Assembly: GCF_001699815.1 (NCBI RefSeq)
Contig: NZ_MCGB01000064.1
Span: forward strand, 1 to 39,439
From: Ralstonia pickettii
Lineage (GTDB): Bacteria > Pseudomonadota > Gammaproteobacteria > Burkholderiales > Burkholderiaceae
Direction of reading: 5' to 3'
Length of the DNA stretch: 39,439 nucleotides
Numbering within the stretch: position 1 is the first letter of the stretch; every line of letters begins with the position of its first letter. Made by a program: the position numbers and the translations under genes. A model generated the notes under the pieces. The model was not told where the DNA came from, ran no database searches, and saw only the letters and a list, made by a program, of their open reading frames with translations. Positions 16,415-24,781 of this stretch are shown piece by piece.

Positions 16415-16929
16415 CATCGCAACAGATCGATGCCGAGGCGCTGTACCAGAGCCTCGTTGCACAACTGCGCACGCGGCTGGCCGACGGCCACACCTGGTCG
16501 GTGGCCGGCATTGTCAGCGGCGGCGCATGGATCGCCAAGCGGCTGGCACATGACCTTGGCCTGCCGGAATACGGCGTCGTCAACGTTGCGATGCACCGCG
16601 ACGACTACGCCAAGAAAGGCCTGCACGCCAAGGCGCAGCCGACCACGCTGCCGTTCGATGTGAACGAGCGCCGCATCCTGCTGGTAGACGACGTGCTGGC
16701 CAGCGGCCGCACCATCCGCGCGGCCATCAACGAGCTGTTCGACTACGGGCGTCCGGCGGCGGTGGAGCTTGCCGTGTTGGTCGACCGCGGTGAACGCCAG
16801 TTGCCTGTGGCCCCGGATTACATCGGTGAACGCATCACGCTGCCCGCCGACGAATCGCTCGTGCTGAGCGAAGCCAGCGAAGGCGCTGGCGCGCGCTTCA
16901 CCTTCACGCGCGAGCCCAAGGGCGCCTGA
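16411..16929 (+). CDS. pyrR: PyrR bifunctional protein: pyr regulator / uracil phosphoribosyltransferase
   Basis: This is a 172-residue type I phosphoribosyltransferase. The PRPP loop is [17 protein letters not shown] (Asp93-Asp94). The N-terminal half holds [20 protein letters not shown] and [13 protein letters not shown], as in PyrR. The family catalyses uracil plus PRPP to UMP, and in Firmicutes also binds pyr mRNA to cause attenuation. Whether RNA binding occurs here is unknown, and no anti-terminator/terminator pair is evident in the 70 bp before pyrB. It is coupled to ruvX by an ATGA overlap and heads the pyrimidine genes. Confidence 0.92.
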   Translation: MTSQQIDAEALYQSLVAQLRTRLADGHTWSVAGIVSGGAWIAKRLAHDLGLPEYGVVNVAMHRDDYAKKGLHAKAQPTTLPFDVNERRILLVDDVLASGRTIRAAINELFDYGRPAAVELAVLVDRGERQLPVAPDYIGERITLPADESLVLSEASEGAGARFTFTREPKGA

Positions 16930-16999
16930 CTTCAAGCGCGCACCGCACCTGCCTTGATCTGACCTGACCTGTACCGACCTCGTCGCCTTTCGTTTCTCC

Positions 17000-17971
17000 A
17001 TGCCCAAGACTTTTGCCAACCCGCAGCTCACGAAAAACGGCGAGCTCAAGCACCTGCTGTCGATCGAGGGACTGTCACGCGACATCCTCACGGACGTGCT
17101 GGACACCGCGCAGCAGTTCGTCTCCGTATCGGATTCCGACCGCGAGGTGAAGAAGGTGCCGCTGCTGCGCGGCAAGAGCGTGTTCAACCTGTTCTTCGAG
17201 AACTCCACGCGCACGCGCACCACGTTCGAGATCGCCGCCAAGCGGCTGTCGGCGGACGTGATCAACCTGAACATCAATGCGTCTTCCACCAGCAAGGGTG
17301 AGTCACTGCTCGACACGATCAACAACCTGTCGGCGATGCAGGCGGACATGTTTGTCGTGCGGCATGCCAGTTCCGGGGCGCCGTACCTGATCGCCGAGCA
17401 CGTTGCGCCGCATGTGCACGTGATCAATGCGGGCGATGGCCGTCATGCACACCCCACGCAGGGGCTGCTCGACATGTTCACCATCCGCCACTACAAGAAG
17501 GATTTCTCCAACCTGACGGTGGCCATCGTCGGTGACATCCTGCATTCGCGCGTGGCGCGTTCCGACATCCACGCGCTGACGACGCTGGGCTGCGCCGAAG
17601 TGCGTGCCATCGGCCCGCGCACGCTGTTGCCGGGTGGCCTGGAGCACATGGGCGTGCGGGTCTTCCACAACATGGAAGAGGGCCTGAAGGGCGTGGATGT
17701 GGTCATCATGCTGCGCCTGCAGAACGAGCGCATGAGCGGTGCGCTGTTGCCCTCCGCGCAGGAATACTTCAAGGCCTACGGCCTCACGCAGGACCGCCTG
17801 GCGCTGGCCAAGCCGGACGCCATCGTCATGCACCCCGGCCCGATGAACCGCGGCGTGGAGATCGACTCCGCCGTGGCCGACGGTGTGCAATCGGTGATCC
17901 TGAATCAGGTGACGTTCGGCATCGCGGTGCGCATGGCGGTCATGGGCATCGTGGCTGGCAACAACGACTAA
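17000..17971 (+). CDS. pyrB: Aspartate carbamoyltransferase catalytic subunit
   Basis: This enzyme condenses carbamoyl phosphate with aspartate, committing carbon to pyrimidines. The 323-residue protein carries the carbamoyl-phosphate motif Ser69-Thr-Arg-Thr-Arg73 within [18 protein letters not shown], then [12 protein letters not shown] and the aspartate-side MLRLQNERM and [12 protein letters not shown]. Its start is family-like ([18 protein letters not shown]), with TTTCTCC rather than a Shine-Dalgarno before the ATG. It is followed 8 bp later by pyrC'. No pyrI regulatory subunit is nearby. The pairing with an inactive dihydroorotase indicates the pseudomonad-type PyrB-PyrC' holoenzyme. Confidence 0.96.
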   Translation: MPKTFANPQLTKNGELKHLLSIEGLSRDILTDVLDTAQQFVSVSDSDREVKKVPLLRGKSVFNLFFENSTRTRTTFEIAAKRLSADVINLNINASSTSKGESLLDTINNLSAMQADMFVVRHASSGAPYLIAEHVAPHVHVINAGDGRHAHPTQGLLDMFTIRHYKKDFSNLTVAIVGDILHSRVARSDIHALTTLGCAEVRAIGPRTLLPGGLEHMGVRVFHNMEEGLKGVDVVIMLRLQNERMSGALLPSAQEYFKAYGLTQDRLALAKPDAIVMHPGPMNRGVEIDSAVADGVQSVILNQVTFGIAVRMAVMGIVAGNND

Positions 17972-17979
17972 GAAGAGCA

Positions 17980-19257
17980 ATGAAACTGCATATCAAAGGC
18001 GGCCGCCTGATCGACCCGGCCAACGGTGTCGACGCACAACAGGACTTGTACATCGCGGCAAGCAAGGTGGTCGGTGTCGGCCACGCGCCGGCGGATTTCC
18101 ATGCCAACAAGACCATCGACGCGACGGGCCTGGTTGTTTGCCCGGGTCTGATTGACTTGTCCGCGCGCCTGCGTGAGCCGGGTTTCGAATACAAGGCTAC
18201 GCTCGAATCGGAAATGGCCGCGGCCATGGCCGGCGGCGTGACCTCGCTGGTGTGCCCGCCGGACACCGATCCTGTGCTGGACGAACCCGGCCTGGTCGAG
18301 ATGCTCAAGTTTCGCGCGCGCAACCTGAACCAGGCGCATGTGTATCCGCTCGGTGCGCTCACTGTCGGCTTGAAGGGCGCGGTGCTGACGGAGATGGCCG
18401 AATTGACTGAGTCGGGCTGCGTTGGCTTCTCGCAGACCGATGCACCGATGGCCGACACGCAGGTGCTGATGCGCGCGCTGCAATATGCGCAGACCTTCGG
18501 CTTCACTGTCTGGCTGCGCCCCGAAGACCCGTATCTGGGCAAGGGCGGCGTGGCCGCAAGCGGCCCGCTGGCTTCACGCCTGGGCCTCTCGGGTGTGCCG
18601 GTAATCGCCGAGACGGTGCGCCTGCATACCATCTTCGAACTGATTCGCAGCACAGGCGCCCGCGTTCACCTGTGCCGTTTGTCGTCGGCCGCCGGCATCG
18701 AGCTTGTACGCCGCGCAAAAGCCGAAGGCCTGCCGGTCACGTGCGATGTGAACGTCCACCATATCTCGCTGACCGACATCGATATCGGCTACTTCAATTC
18801 GCAGATGCGCTTTGTGCCGCCGCTGCGTTCCGGGCGCGACCGCGATGGCATCGTGCGTGCGCTGGCGGATGGCACGATCGACGCGATCTGTTCCGACCAC
18901 ACGCCCGTGGATGACGACGAGAAGCTGCTACCGTTTGCCGAGGCCACGCCGGGCGCGACCGGCCTCGAAACCCTGCTGCCGCTCACGTTGCGCTGGGCCA
19001 CCGAACACAAGGTCGAGCTTTCGAAGGCGCTGGCCCGCATCACCAGCGAGCCTGCTCGCGTGCTGGGCCTGCGTGCGGGCTCGCTGGAAGTGGGTGCGAT
19101 GGCCGATGTGTGTGTGTTCGATCCGGCCGCGACCTGGAAACTTGAGCCTCGCGCTCTGCGCAGCCAAGGCAAGAACTCGCCCTACCTGGGCTTTGAGCTG
19201 GCCGGCCGCGTGCGCGCCACAATGGTCGCTGGCCACCTTGCCTATGACGGGCATTGA
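17980..19257 (+). CDS. pyrC': Dihydroorotase-like subunit PyrC', probably non-catalytic
   Basis: This is a 425-residue type I dihydroorotase-fold protein. Active enzymes have PGLIDxHxHxREPG with the HxH metal ligands. Here the same place reads PGLIDLSARLREPG, with Ser61 and Arg63 in place of both histidines. The carboxylated-lysine and second histidine regions are also divergent (GCVGFSQTDAP, VHLCRLSSAAGIELV), although VHHISLTD and CSDHTPVD survive. In pseudomonads such PyrC' proteins lack activity but are needed to assemble aspartate carbamoyltransferase. By analogy this is a structural partner of PyrB, and an active PyrC must be elsewhere. A good Shine-Dalgarno (AAGAAGAG) precedes the ATG. 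It overlaps plsC by 14 bp. Confidence 0.92.
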   Translation: MKLHIKGGRLIDPANGVDAQQDLYIAASKVVGVGHAPADFHANKTIDATGLVVCPGLIDLSARLREPGFEYKATLESEMAAAMAGGVTSLVCPPDTDPVLDEPGLVEMLKFRARNLNQAHVYPLGALTVGLKGAVLTEMAELTESGCVGFSQTDAPMADTQVLMRALQYAQTFGFTVWLRPEDPYLGKGGVAASGPLASRLGLSGVPVIAETVRLHTIFELIRSTGARVHLCRLSSAAGIELVRRAKAEGLPVTCDVNVHHISLTDIDIGYFNSQMRFVPPLRSGRDRDGIVRALADGTIDAICSDHTPVDDDEKLLPFAEATPGATGLETLLPLTLRWATEHKVELSKALARITSEPARVLGLRAGSLEVGAMADVCVFDPAATWKLEPRALRSQGKNSPYLGFELAGRVRATMVAGHLAYDGH

Positions 19258-20041
19258 TCAGCGCGTGGCAAGTGCGCCCGCCGAGGCCAGCTCGCCGCAG
19301 CGCAAGCATGTGCGGCGCAAGCTGCGCTTGCTCGTACATCTGGTCGAAGGCCTGATCACGTGCGCGCTGCTATTCTGGTGGATCAAGCCGCACACCAAGC
19401 AGGCGCTGATTCAGCGGTGGTCGCGCAAGTTGCTCGCGCTGTTCCGCGTGTCGCTCGTGGTGCATGGCGAGCCCGTCACGGGCAAGGAGCTGGCCGGCTC
19501 CATGCTGGTCTCCAACCATGTGTCGTGGATCGACATCTATGCGATCAACAGCTGGTACCCGCCGCGCTTCGTCGCCAAATCAGAGATCCGCAGCTGGCCG
19601 GTGATTGGCTGGCTGTGCGCGCAGACCGGCGTGCTGTTCGTCGAGCGCGCCCGCAAGCGCGACGCGCATCGCATCATGCACGTCATCGCCGATGCGATGC
19701 GTTCGGGCGATGCCATTTGCGTGTTTCCCGAGGGTACGACGTCTGACGGGCTGCAGCTGCTGCCGTTCCACGCCAACCTGTTTCAGGCGCCGGTCAGCGC
19801 TGGCGCACCGATCCGCCCGCTGGCGCTGCGCTATCGCGTCGCCGCCACTGGCGAATTGACGATCATTCCCGCGTATATCGGCGATCTGTCGATGATGGAT
19901 ACGATCAACGCCATGCTGAACGGGCCGCCGTTGGTGGTGGAAGTGTTCGTAGGCCCCGCCGTAGCTCCGGAGATGGACCGCCGTGGGCTGGCCGCACATA
20001 GTCACGACGCTGTTGCCGCGCTGATCGACCGCGCGGGCTAG
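19244..20041 (+). CDS. plsC: 1-acyl-sn-glycerol-3-phosphate acyltransferase
   Basis: This membrane enzyme makes phosphatidic acid by acylating the sn-2 position of lysophosphatidic acid. It has 265 residues and a hydrophobic segment near 36-45 (LITCALLFWW). The acyltransferase box is Asn91-His92-Val-Ser-Trp-Ile-Asp97 (HxxxxD) and the second motif is Phe161-Pro-Glu-Gly-Thr165. The ATG at 19244 lies inside the end of pyrC', so translation is probably coupled. Earlier in-frame codons lie deep inside pyrC' and are rejected. It ends 9 bp from the convergent apaH. It could act on ornithine-lipid precursors (OlsA-type), but context favours PlsC. Confidence 0.88.
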   Translation: MTGIDQRVASAPAEASSPQRKHVRRKLRLLVHLVEGLITCALLFWWIKPHTKQALIQRWSRKLLALFRVSLVVHGEPVTGKELAGSMLVSNHVSWIDIYAINSWYPPRFVAKSEIRSWPVIGWLCAQTGVLFVERARKRDAHRIMHVIADAMRSGDAICVFPEGTTSDGLQLLPFHANLFQAPVSAGAPIRPLALRYRVAATGELTIIPAYIGDLSMMDTINAMLNGPPLVVEVFVGPAVAPEMDRRGLAAHSHDAVAALIDRAG

Positions 20042-20050
20042 GCTACTCGG

Positions 20051-20899
20051 CTATTTCTTCTTGTGCGCGAGCGGGTCCTGCGCCTGCTCGCAATCCACCT
20101 GGATCACGTCACGCCCGGCTGGCGTCAACGATAGCTTCGCCGCCGTCAGTTTGCCACCCCACACGCAGCCGGTATCCAGGCCTATCACATCGTCGCGCAT
20201 CACCAGCCCGCGTGTGGACCAATGCCCGAACACGATCGGCGTGCCGCGCGTACGGCGCCCTGGCACGTCGAACCACGGCATGTGGCCATCCGGAGCGCCA
20301 TCGGCGTCAGTCGTCTCGAACTCCATCGTCCCATCGGGCTTGCAGAAGCGTAGGCGCGTCAAGGCGTTGATGGTCAGCCGCAGCCGATCCATGCCGACGA
20401 GATCGTTACTCCACTTGTCGGGATGGTTGCCAAACGCATCGGCCAGGAAGGTTTTCCAATGTGGGCTACGCAGCTCGCGCTCCACTGCGCCGGCCAGCTC
20501 GAGTACGTCGCCTGTTATCCATTGAGGCAGGACGCCGGCGTGCACCATCAGAAAGCTGTTTTCGAAGATGGCCAGCGGCTGGTGGCGCAGCCAAGTGATG
20601 AGTTGGTCGCTATCGGGGGCAGAGAGTATCTCGGCGATGGTGTCGCGTTTGCCGGGTTTTCGCACCCCTGCCGCCACGGCCAGCAGGTGGATGTCATGGT
20701 TGCCGAGAACGGTGCGTGCGCGTCCCGCTTCGCATAGGGAAATGACCTGGCGCAGTGTGGCGAGAGAGTCGGGGCCACGGTTGATCAGATCGCCGACGAA
20801 GCGGAGAGGGGCGTTGGCTGGGAGGGCGGCCAGCAGGGTCTGGAGTGGGGAGCAGCAGCCTTGGAGGTCGCCGATGGCGTGGGGAGATTCCCGATTCAT
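20051..20899 (-). CDS. apaH: Bis(5'-nucleosyl)-tetraphosphatase, symmetrical
   Basis: This enzyme hydrolyses Ap4A to two ADP and also affects NpnN-capped RNAs. The 282-residue protein has the metallophosphatase motifs AIGDLQGC (Asp11), GDLINRGPDS (Asp37) and LGNHD, plus IVFGHWSTRG and GLDTGCVWGG. In the first motif Gln replaces the His of the E. coli GDVHG. From memory, the GDLQG form is usual in Pseudomonas and betaproteobacterial ApaH. GAGGGA about 9 nt upstream supports the ATG at 20899. It lies 52 bp downstream of wzz in the same direction, so readthrough from the polysaccharide locus is possible. Its base composition returns to chromosomal GC-rich, marking the locus edge. Confidence 0.95.
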   Translation of the reverse strand: MNRESPHAIGDLQGCCSPLQTLLAALPANAPLRFVGDLINRGPDSLATLRQVISLCEAGRARTVLGNHDIHLLAVAAGVRKPGKRDTIAEILSAPDSDQLITWLRHQPLAIFENSFLMVHAGVLPQWITGDVLELAGAVERELRSPHWKTFLADAFGNHPDKWSNDLVGMDRLRLTINALTRLRFCKPDGTMEFETTDADGAPDGHMPWFDVPGRRTRGTPIVFGHWSTRGLVMRDDVIGLDTGCVWGGKLTAAKLSLTPAGRDVIQVDCEQAQDPLAHKKK

Positions 20900-20951
20900 G
20901 ACAGATGTCCCTCAAAACGCCATCATTGCGAAGAAATCGACCTTACGCATT

Positions 20952-21830
20952 TTATGCGGCACGAGTCTGTTGGCGCTCCCTGATCAGGGCTATAGCAAAT
21001 GTGATAACCAATCCAAAGATGGCACCAGCCAACAGAAACGCCGAACGCCTCGGAAACACGGGGCGTTGCGACACCGTAGCGTCGGAGAATGTCCGAGTGT
21101 TGAATGTACGGGTTGGGCTCATCTGTTCGTTCAACTCAGAGAGTTGGAGCTGAAGTTTACTGATTTCGACCTCAGTCTCATGTAAGACGCTTGTCAGTAG
21201 CACATTCTCGGCGAATGTTGATGCTCCCGGATTCGCTGCTTTTTGAACACTGGTCAACTTGCGGGCCTGCTCCAGCCGCTGCCGTGCGTCGGCAAGATGA
21301 TGAGAAACAAGGTTGTAGTCGCTCTTGTACCGATCAAGCGTGGGTTGTAACAGAGCGGCATGAGCTCGGATAAGCTGATTCTGGACGGCCAGCAGAGTGC
21401 GTTGTGCGTCTTGCTGGCTAAAATCGCGTACTCTGATTTCGACAAGTTCCGACGTGCGAAGCACGCGTGCGTTGAATGAATTCCGGATCAGATCGGCGCG
21501 CCTTGATGTGCCGGACTTTATCGGAAGTCCTAGGTTACCTAGTAGCGTGTCTGTGAAGGCATCTGCTTTTAGGCGTTCGACGGTTCGTGCCGGCGTCTCA
21601 AGGAGGACGGGACCTTGTGTCGGATGGTAGGGCGAACTTGGAGCTTGCACTTGTCCGACTTGGACGATTGCCGTCGCTTCCCATTCTGCAGGGAGGACAT
21701 AAGCGAGTCCTATGCCCAATGCGGCGCAAGCCAATGTGCCAACAGCCAGCTTGACCGCATGGCGCTTCAGAAACGAGAACACTTCGTCAAGCGTGAGTGG
21801 GTCGTGATCCAATGCAGTGGAAGAGCTCAT
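20952..21830 (-). CDS. wzz: Polysaccharide chain-length determinant (Wzz-like)
   Basis: This inner-membrane co-polymerase sets the modal length of Wzy-made O-antigen. It has 292 residues, with TM1 at about 27-46 after LTLDEVFSFLKRH, a periplasmic domain with a central coiled coil (about 165-230), and TM2 at about 263-283 preceded by the proline motif PVFPRR. This is the classic Wzz topology. There is no C-terminal tyrosine kinase domain, so it belongs to the O-antigen class rather than the capsule BY-kinase class. AAGG about 8-9 nt before the ATG supports the start. It lies 11 bp after the WecA-like gene, is last in the locus, and has AT-rich codon usage. Confidence 0.9.
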   Translation of the reverse strand: MSSSTALDHDPLTLDEVFSFLKRHAVKLAVGTLACAALGIGLAYVLPAEWEATAIVQVGQVQAPSSPYHPTQGPVLLETPARTVERLKADAFTDTLLGNLGLPIKSGTSRRADLIRNSFNARVLRTSELVEIRVRDFSQQDAQRTLLAVQNQLIRAHAALLQPTLDRYKSDYNLVSHHLADARQRLEQARKLTSVQKAANPGASTFAENVLLTSVLHETEVEISKLQLQLSELNEQMSPTRTFNTRTFSDATVSQRPVFPRRSAFLLAGAIFGLVITFAIALIRERQQTRAA

Positions 21831-21841
21831 TCAATCGAACC

Positions 21842-22933
21842 TTATTTCTTAAAGATAAGCCAGCGCGGCGCCCTGAAGCGCACGATACTTTGATATAGCC
21901 AAACATAAAAAACGATAAAGATTGCGGAGAACAGCGCGAGAATCCACGTCTTGCTCCAGAAAAGTGTCGCTGGCAGGACGGCTAATAGACTCAACAACCA
22001 TAGATAAGGCGAGGTCATTGAGTTTCGCCTCAGGCGATGGCGTTCACTCTTACTGCCTACTGCCCAGCGCATTAGACGTTTATAAATCAACATATGAAGA
22101 TGGACACCATCAGGGATCCCTGGTGACATACCGCGCAACATCTTCTTTCGATAGATTGAAAACAGTGTCTCAAAAATTGGATAAATCAACATTAATACGG
22201 GATACCAGGCTGAGACCGAAGGGTTACGCGTCACTAGCAGCACTACGGCCTCTGCAAGAGCGAACCCGATAAAGTATGCCCCGCCATCGCCTAAGAAAAT
22301 AAGACCACCGGGGAAATTCCAGATGAAAAACCCCAAAATTGCCCCGGCCATAGCTAACGCAATCGAAAGTACGAGAGTGTCACCGACCTGGAGTGCGACA
22401 TACGATACAGAGAAAAACATCATAGTCGCGACCATACTGGCCAATCCGTTGAAACCATCGATGATGTTCACTGCATTGGCAAGACCCGCCACCGCCAATG
22501 ATGTGATCGCAATGGATACGGGTAAATAGGCTATGACGATATCCAACCACGGAATATCAATCCGGACAACGCGCGCGTCTAGGAGCCACATTGCGGCCAG
22601 CGCAGAAATCATCGTTGCAATGAGGCGGATGCGTGGACTGACGGATTTCGTAAAATCTTCAACAAGGCCAGCCAAAAAAGCTGGCGTGCCAGCCGTTACC
22701 AACATCAAGAAGCCGCGCCATTGCATTGCGTCGTGCCACCATAGAAGCGTGCCAGTGCCTAGAGCGGCAAGCGCAATCCCCACCCCGCCGATACGGGGAA
22801 CGGGGCGAGTATGAAATTTTTGTGCTCCTGTTAAATCCAGATCGGCAGAGAAACGCTCGTGAATGTGAGCGTACCGCACAATCAACATTGTGAAAATGAA
22901 CGAAATGATAAATCCGGTACTGAAATTGAGCAT
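21842..22933 (-). CDS. Undecaprenyl-phosphate sugar-phosphate transferase (MraY/WecA family)
   Basis: This polytopic enzyme (363 residues, about ten or eleven membrane helices) transfers a sugar-1-phosphate from a UDP-sugar to undecaprenyl phosphate, starting the repeat unit. Family motifs visible are KFHTRPVPRIGGVGI, LVEDFTKSVSP, NAVNIIDGFNGLAS, FLGDGGAYFIGF and PDGVHLHMLIYKR. It resembles WecA (GlcNAc-1-P) and WbpL (Fuc/QuiNAc-1-P) types; the sequence alone does not fix the substrate. No gene for making a special UDP-amino sugar is in the window, so housekeeping UDP-GlcNAc is the simplest donor. Its DNA is markedly AT-rich: 22141-22200 has 18 G+C of 60. Confidence 0.9.
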   Translation of the reverse strand: MLNFSTGFIISFIFTMLIVRYAHIHERFSADLDLTGAQKFHTRPVPRIGGVGIALAALGTGTLLWWHDAMQWRGFLMLVTAGTPAFLAGLVEDFTKSVSPRIRLIATMISALAAMWLLDARVVRIDIPWLDIVIAYLPVSIAITSLAVAGLANAVNIIDGFNGLASMVATMMFFSVSYVALQVGDTLVLSIALAMAGAILGFFIWNFPGGLIFLGDGGAYFIGFALAEAVVLLVTRNPSVSAWYPVLMLIYPIFETLFSIYRKKMLRGMSPGIPDGVHLHMLIYKRLMRWAVGSKSERHRLRRNSMTSPYLWLLSLLAVLPATLFWSKTWILALFSAIFIVFYVWLYQSIVRFRAPRWLIFKK

Positions 22934-22993
22934 ATGCGAGCTAAGCTTGTACGCGCGATTCTAGTTCAATCAAGCGAATTTTGAGAATTAGAC

Positions 22994-23836
22994 TTACGCC
23001 TTTATTTTTGTGCGTAGCGCTTTTGCATATAATCGATTACGAATCGCGGTCGGCAGCAACCGAGGTATGGCGCGTAGAAGAAAATTCGTGATTGCAGTCA
23101 ACGGTGAAATGAAGCCATACAGGCAAAACTGGCGTTGCGCCATCCATTCGCTGCGTACGTACGCAGCGCCTCCCCGGCGCCCAATCATTTCGAGACCTGC
23201 CCTTGCATGTACGAGCAGATCTGACTGATTTGCCGCCTCTACACCGGCATGCAGCATCCTAACCCATAGCCAGTAGTCTTCCATCCACGGCAGATCTCGG
23301 TACCCTCCGACAGCTAGTACTGCCGACCGTTGATACATCACTGTCATGTGGTTGAACGGATTACGCCGACGTGCGTAGCGAACAATCGCTTCGTGTGTCA
23401 GCGGCACGCTGCGCACTCGTGTAATGAGTGTAGGGTTTGCTTCGAACTCGCCGATCCAAGATCCGAGAAGTCCCACCGTGGGATGAGCATCCAGAAACGC
23501 GTGTTGGCGAGCAAAACGCTCCGGATGCGACCAGTCGTCGGTATCAAAGCGGGCAATCCACTCGTGCCTACATTGTTCGAGGCCAGCAGCAAGAGCGCGG
23601 GCAAGGCCCACATTCTTGTCAAGAGGCACGATCTTCATCGCCAAGGCGGACTCATAGCGCTGCAGTATGTCGAGATGGTCCTTTCTGACAGGACCATCTA
23701 GCACGATGACCGTTTCGTCCGGCTGAAGCGTCTGCTGGGTCAAACTGGCAAGCGCCACTTCAAGCGCTGCGGGTGATTCCCGAGCGTACAGTGACATCAA
23801 GACGGAGAACGGCCGAGGGTTAGCGGTGATCATCAT
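22994..23836 (-). CDS. Family 2 glycosyltransferase (AmsE-like)
   Basis: This is a 280-residue GT-A fold enzyme. FSVLMSLYARESPAALEVAL opens the nucleotide-binding domain, LDGPV follows, and Asp98-Thr-Asp100-Asp101 in ARFDTDDWSHPERF is the metal/nucleotide DxD motif. GYRDLPWMEDYWLW gives the acceptor-side acidic ED motif. The overall pattern resembles amylovoran-type AmsE transferases. The donor sugar cannot be deduced. A hydrophobic C-terminal segment (about 245-270) may bind the membrane face. It lies 12 bp after the preceding glycosyltransferase, within the O-antigen locus. Confidence 0.88.
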   Translation of the reverse strand: MMITANPRPFSVLMSLYARESPAALEVALASLTQQTLQPDETVIVLDGPVRKDHLDILQRYESALAMKIVPLDKNVGLARALAAGLEQCRHEWIARFDTDDWSHPERFARQHAFLDAHPTVGLLGSWIGEFEANPTLITRVRSVPLTHEAIVRYARRRNPFNHMTVMYQRSAVLAVGGYRDLPWMEDYWLWVRMLHAGVEAANQSDLLVHARAGLEMIGRRGGAAYVRSEWMAQRQFCLYGFISPLTAITNFLLRAIPRLLPTAIRNRLYAKALRTKIKA

Positions 23837-23848
23837 TGTGGATGTCGC

Positions 23849-24781
23849 TCAAAGAGGTCCGTACCGGCCGGCAAAGCCATGCGCAATTCCCTTAATCATC
23901 ATCCTGAGTTGCATTAATCTCGGCGGATTGAAGAGTGTGAAGATAATAAAGCCCGCTACAGTCCGGAGCAGATCGCTGCGCTTCCAGTAAGCCGGTACGT
24001 AGGCCAGCTTCTGCATGTAGATTGCATTGCGCATGGTGTAGTAGTGACGCACCGGTTTGTGCAGCGGGACGAAGAAGTTGGGCAGCACCTGAATGCGATC
24101 GTCGCCCAAATTATGGTAGAGCAGTGCTTCCCCGATACCGTAGCAATGTAGTCCTGCAGCGCGAGCTCGCGCACCCCATTCCACGTCAACATACTCAATG
24201 AAGAGCTCCTCTTTCATTAGGCCGATGCGCTCGAGTACTTCGGTGCGGATCAACGTGCCTGATGCGAGAAGCGAGAAACACAGAATCTGGCTGCTTTCGG
24301 GCGAAGTCACTGCGCGACGCTTGTGCCCATTTTCGAAGGTAATGAAGGGAGCCTTCTCGCCAGTCGTTTCATCTATCAACTGCGGGCCAACCGCCGCTAC
24401 GGAGGCGCCCGCCGCAAGTAGTGTCGCTTCCGCGCTCAATAGCCGGGCAAGCATGTCCGGGGCAGGGCTGCTGTCTTGGTCGAATAGGACGATATGCGTG
24501 GCACCGCGCGACATCGCGTCCCGAATGCCGCGATTTTGCGCAGCTGCGATGCCTTCATTGCTTTCATTACGCAGCCACCGTGTTCTTGGGGGGCTCTTTT
24601 CGATTAGGGGGGCGATCATGGCTTCTGGGGAGCCATTGTCGACGACAATCGTAAGCGCCTGTTGCTTTTCTAGTGCTTCAATAAGCGCGAGGGTTTGAGG
24701 CCAGTCTGGCGAATAAGTGACCACTACGGCATAGAGATCGACCTGGGGCTCAAGTATGGAGGTGGTAGTTGTCATCTTCAA
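23849..24781 (-). CDS. Family 2 glycosyltransferase, rhamnosyltransferase-like
   Basis: This is a 310-residue GT2 enzyme. VDLYAVVVTYSPD and TIVVDNGSP are followed by NEGIAAAQNRGI, then Asp101-Gln-Asp103 in VLFDQDSSP. This DQD form, with the later ELFIEYVDVEWGARARAAG and YYTMRN stretches, is typical of the WbbL/RfbF rhamnosyltransferase group. That group uses dTDP-L-rhamnose, which the locus makes. Rhamnose as donor is therefore a reasonable inference, not proven. The start ATG at 24781 overlaps the wzy stop by 4 bp (ATGA). Confidence 0.88.
   Translation of the reverse strand: MKMTTTTSILEPQVDLYAVVVTYSPDWPQTLALIEALEKQQALTIVVDNGSPEAMIAPLIEKSPPRTRWLRNESNEGIAAAQNRGIRDAMSRGATHIVLFDQDSSPAPDMLARLLSAEATLLAAGASVAAVGPQLIDETTGEKAPFITFENGHKRRAVTSPESSQILCFSLLASGTLIRTEVLERIGLMKEELFIEYVDVEWGARARAAGLHCYGIGEALLYHNLGDDRIQVLPNFFVPLHKPVRHYYTMRNAIYMQKLAYVPAYWKRSDLLRTVAGFIIFTLFNPPRLMQLRMMIKGIAHGFAGRYGPL

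Noticed and set aside
16959-16980. Short GACCT repeats before pyrB considered as a PyrR or tandem-repeat signal
   Set aside because: Only a few imperfect copies in low-complexity DNA, with no hairpin; likely chance.
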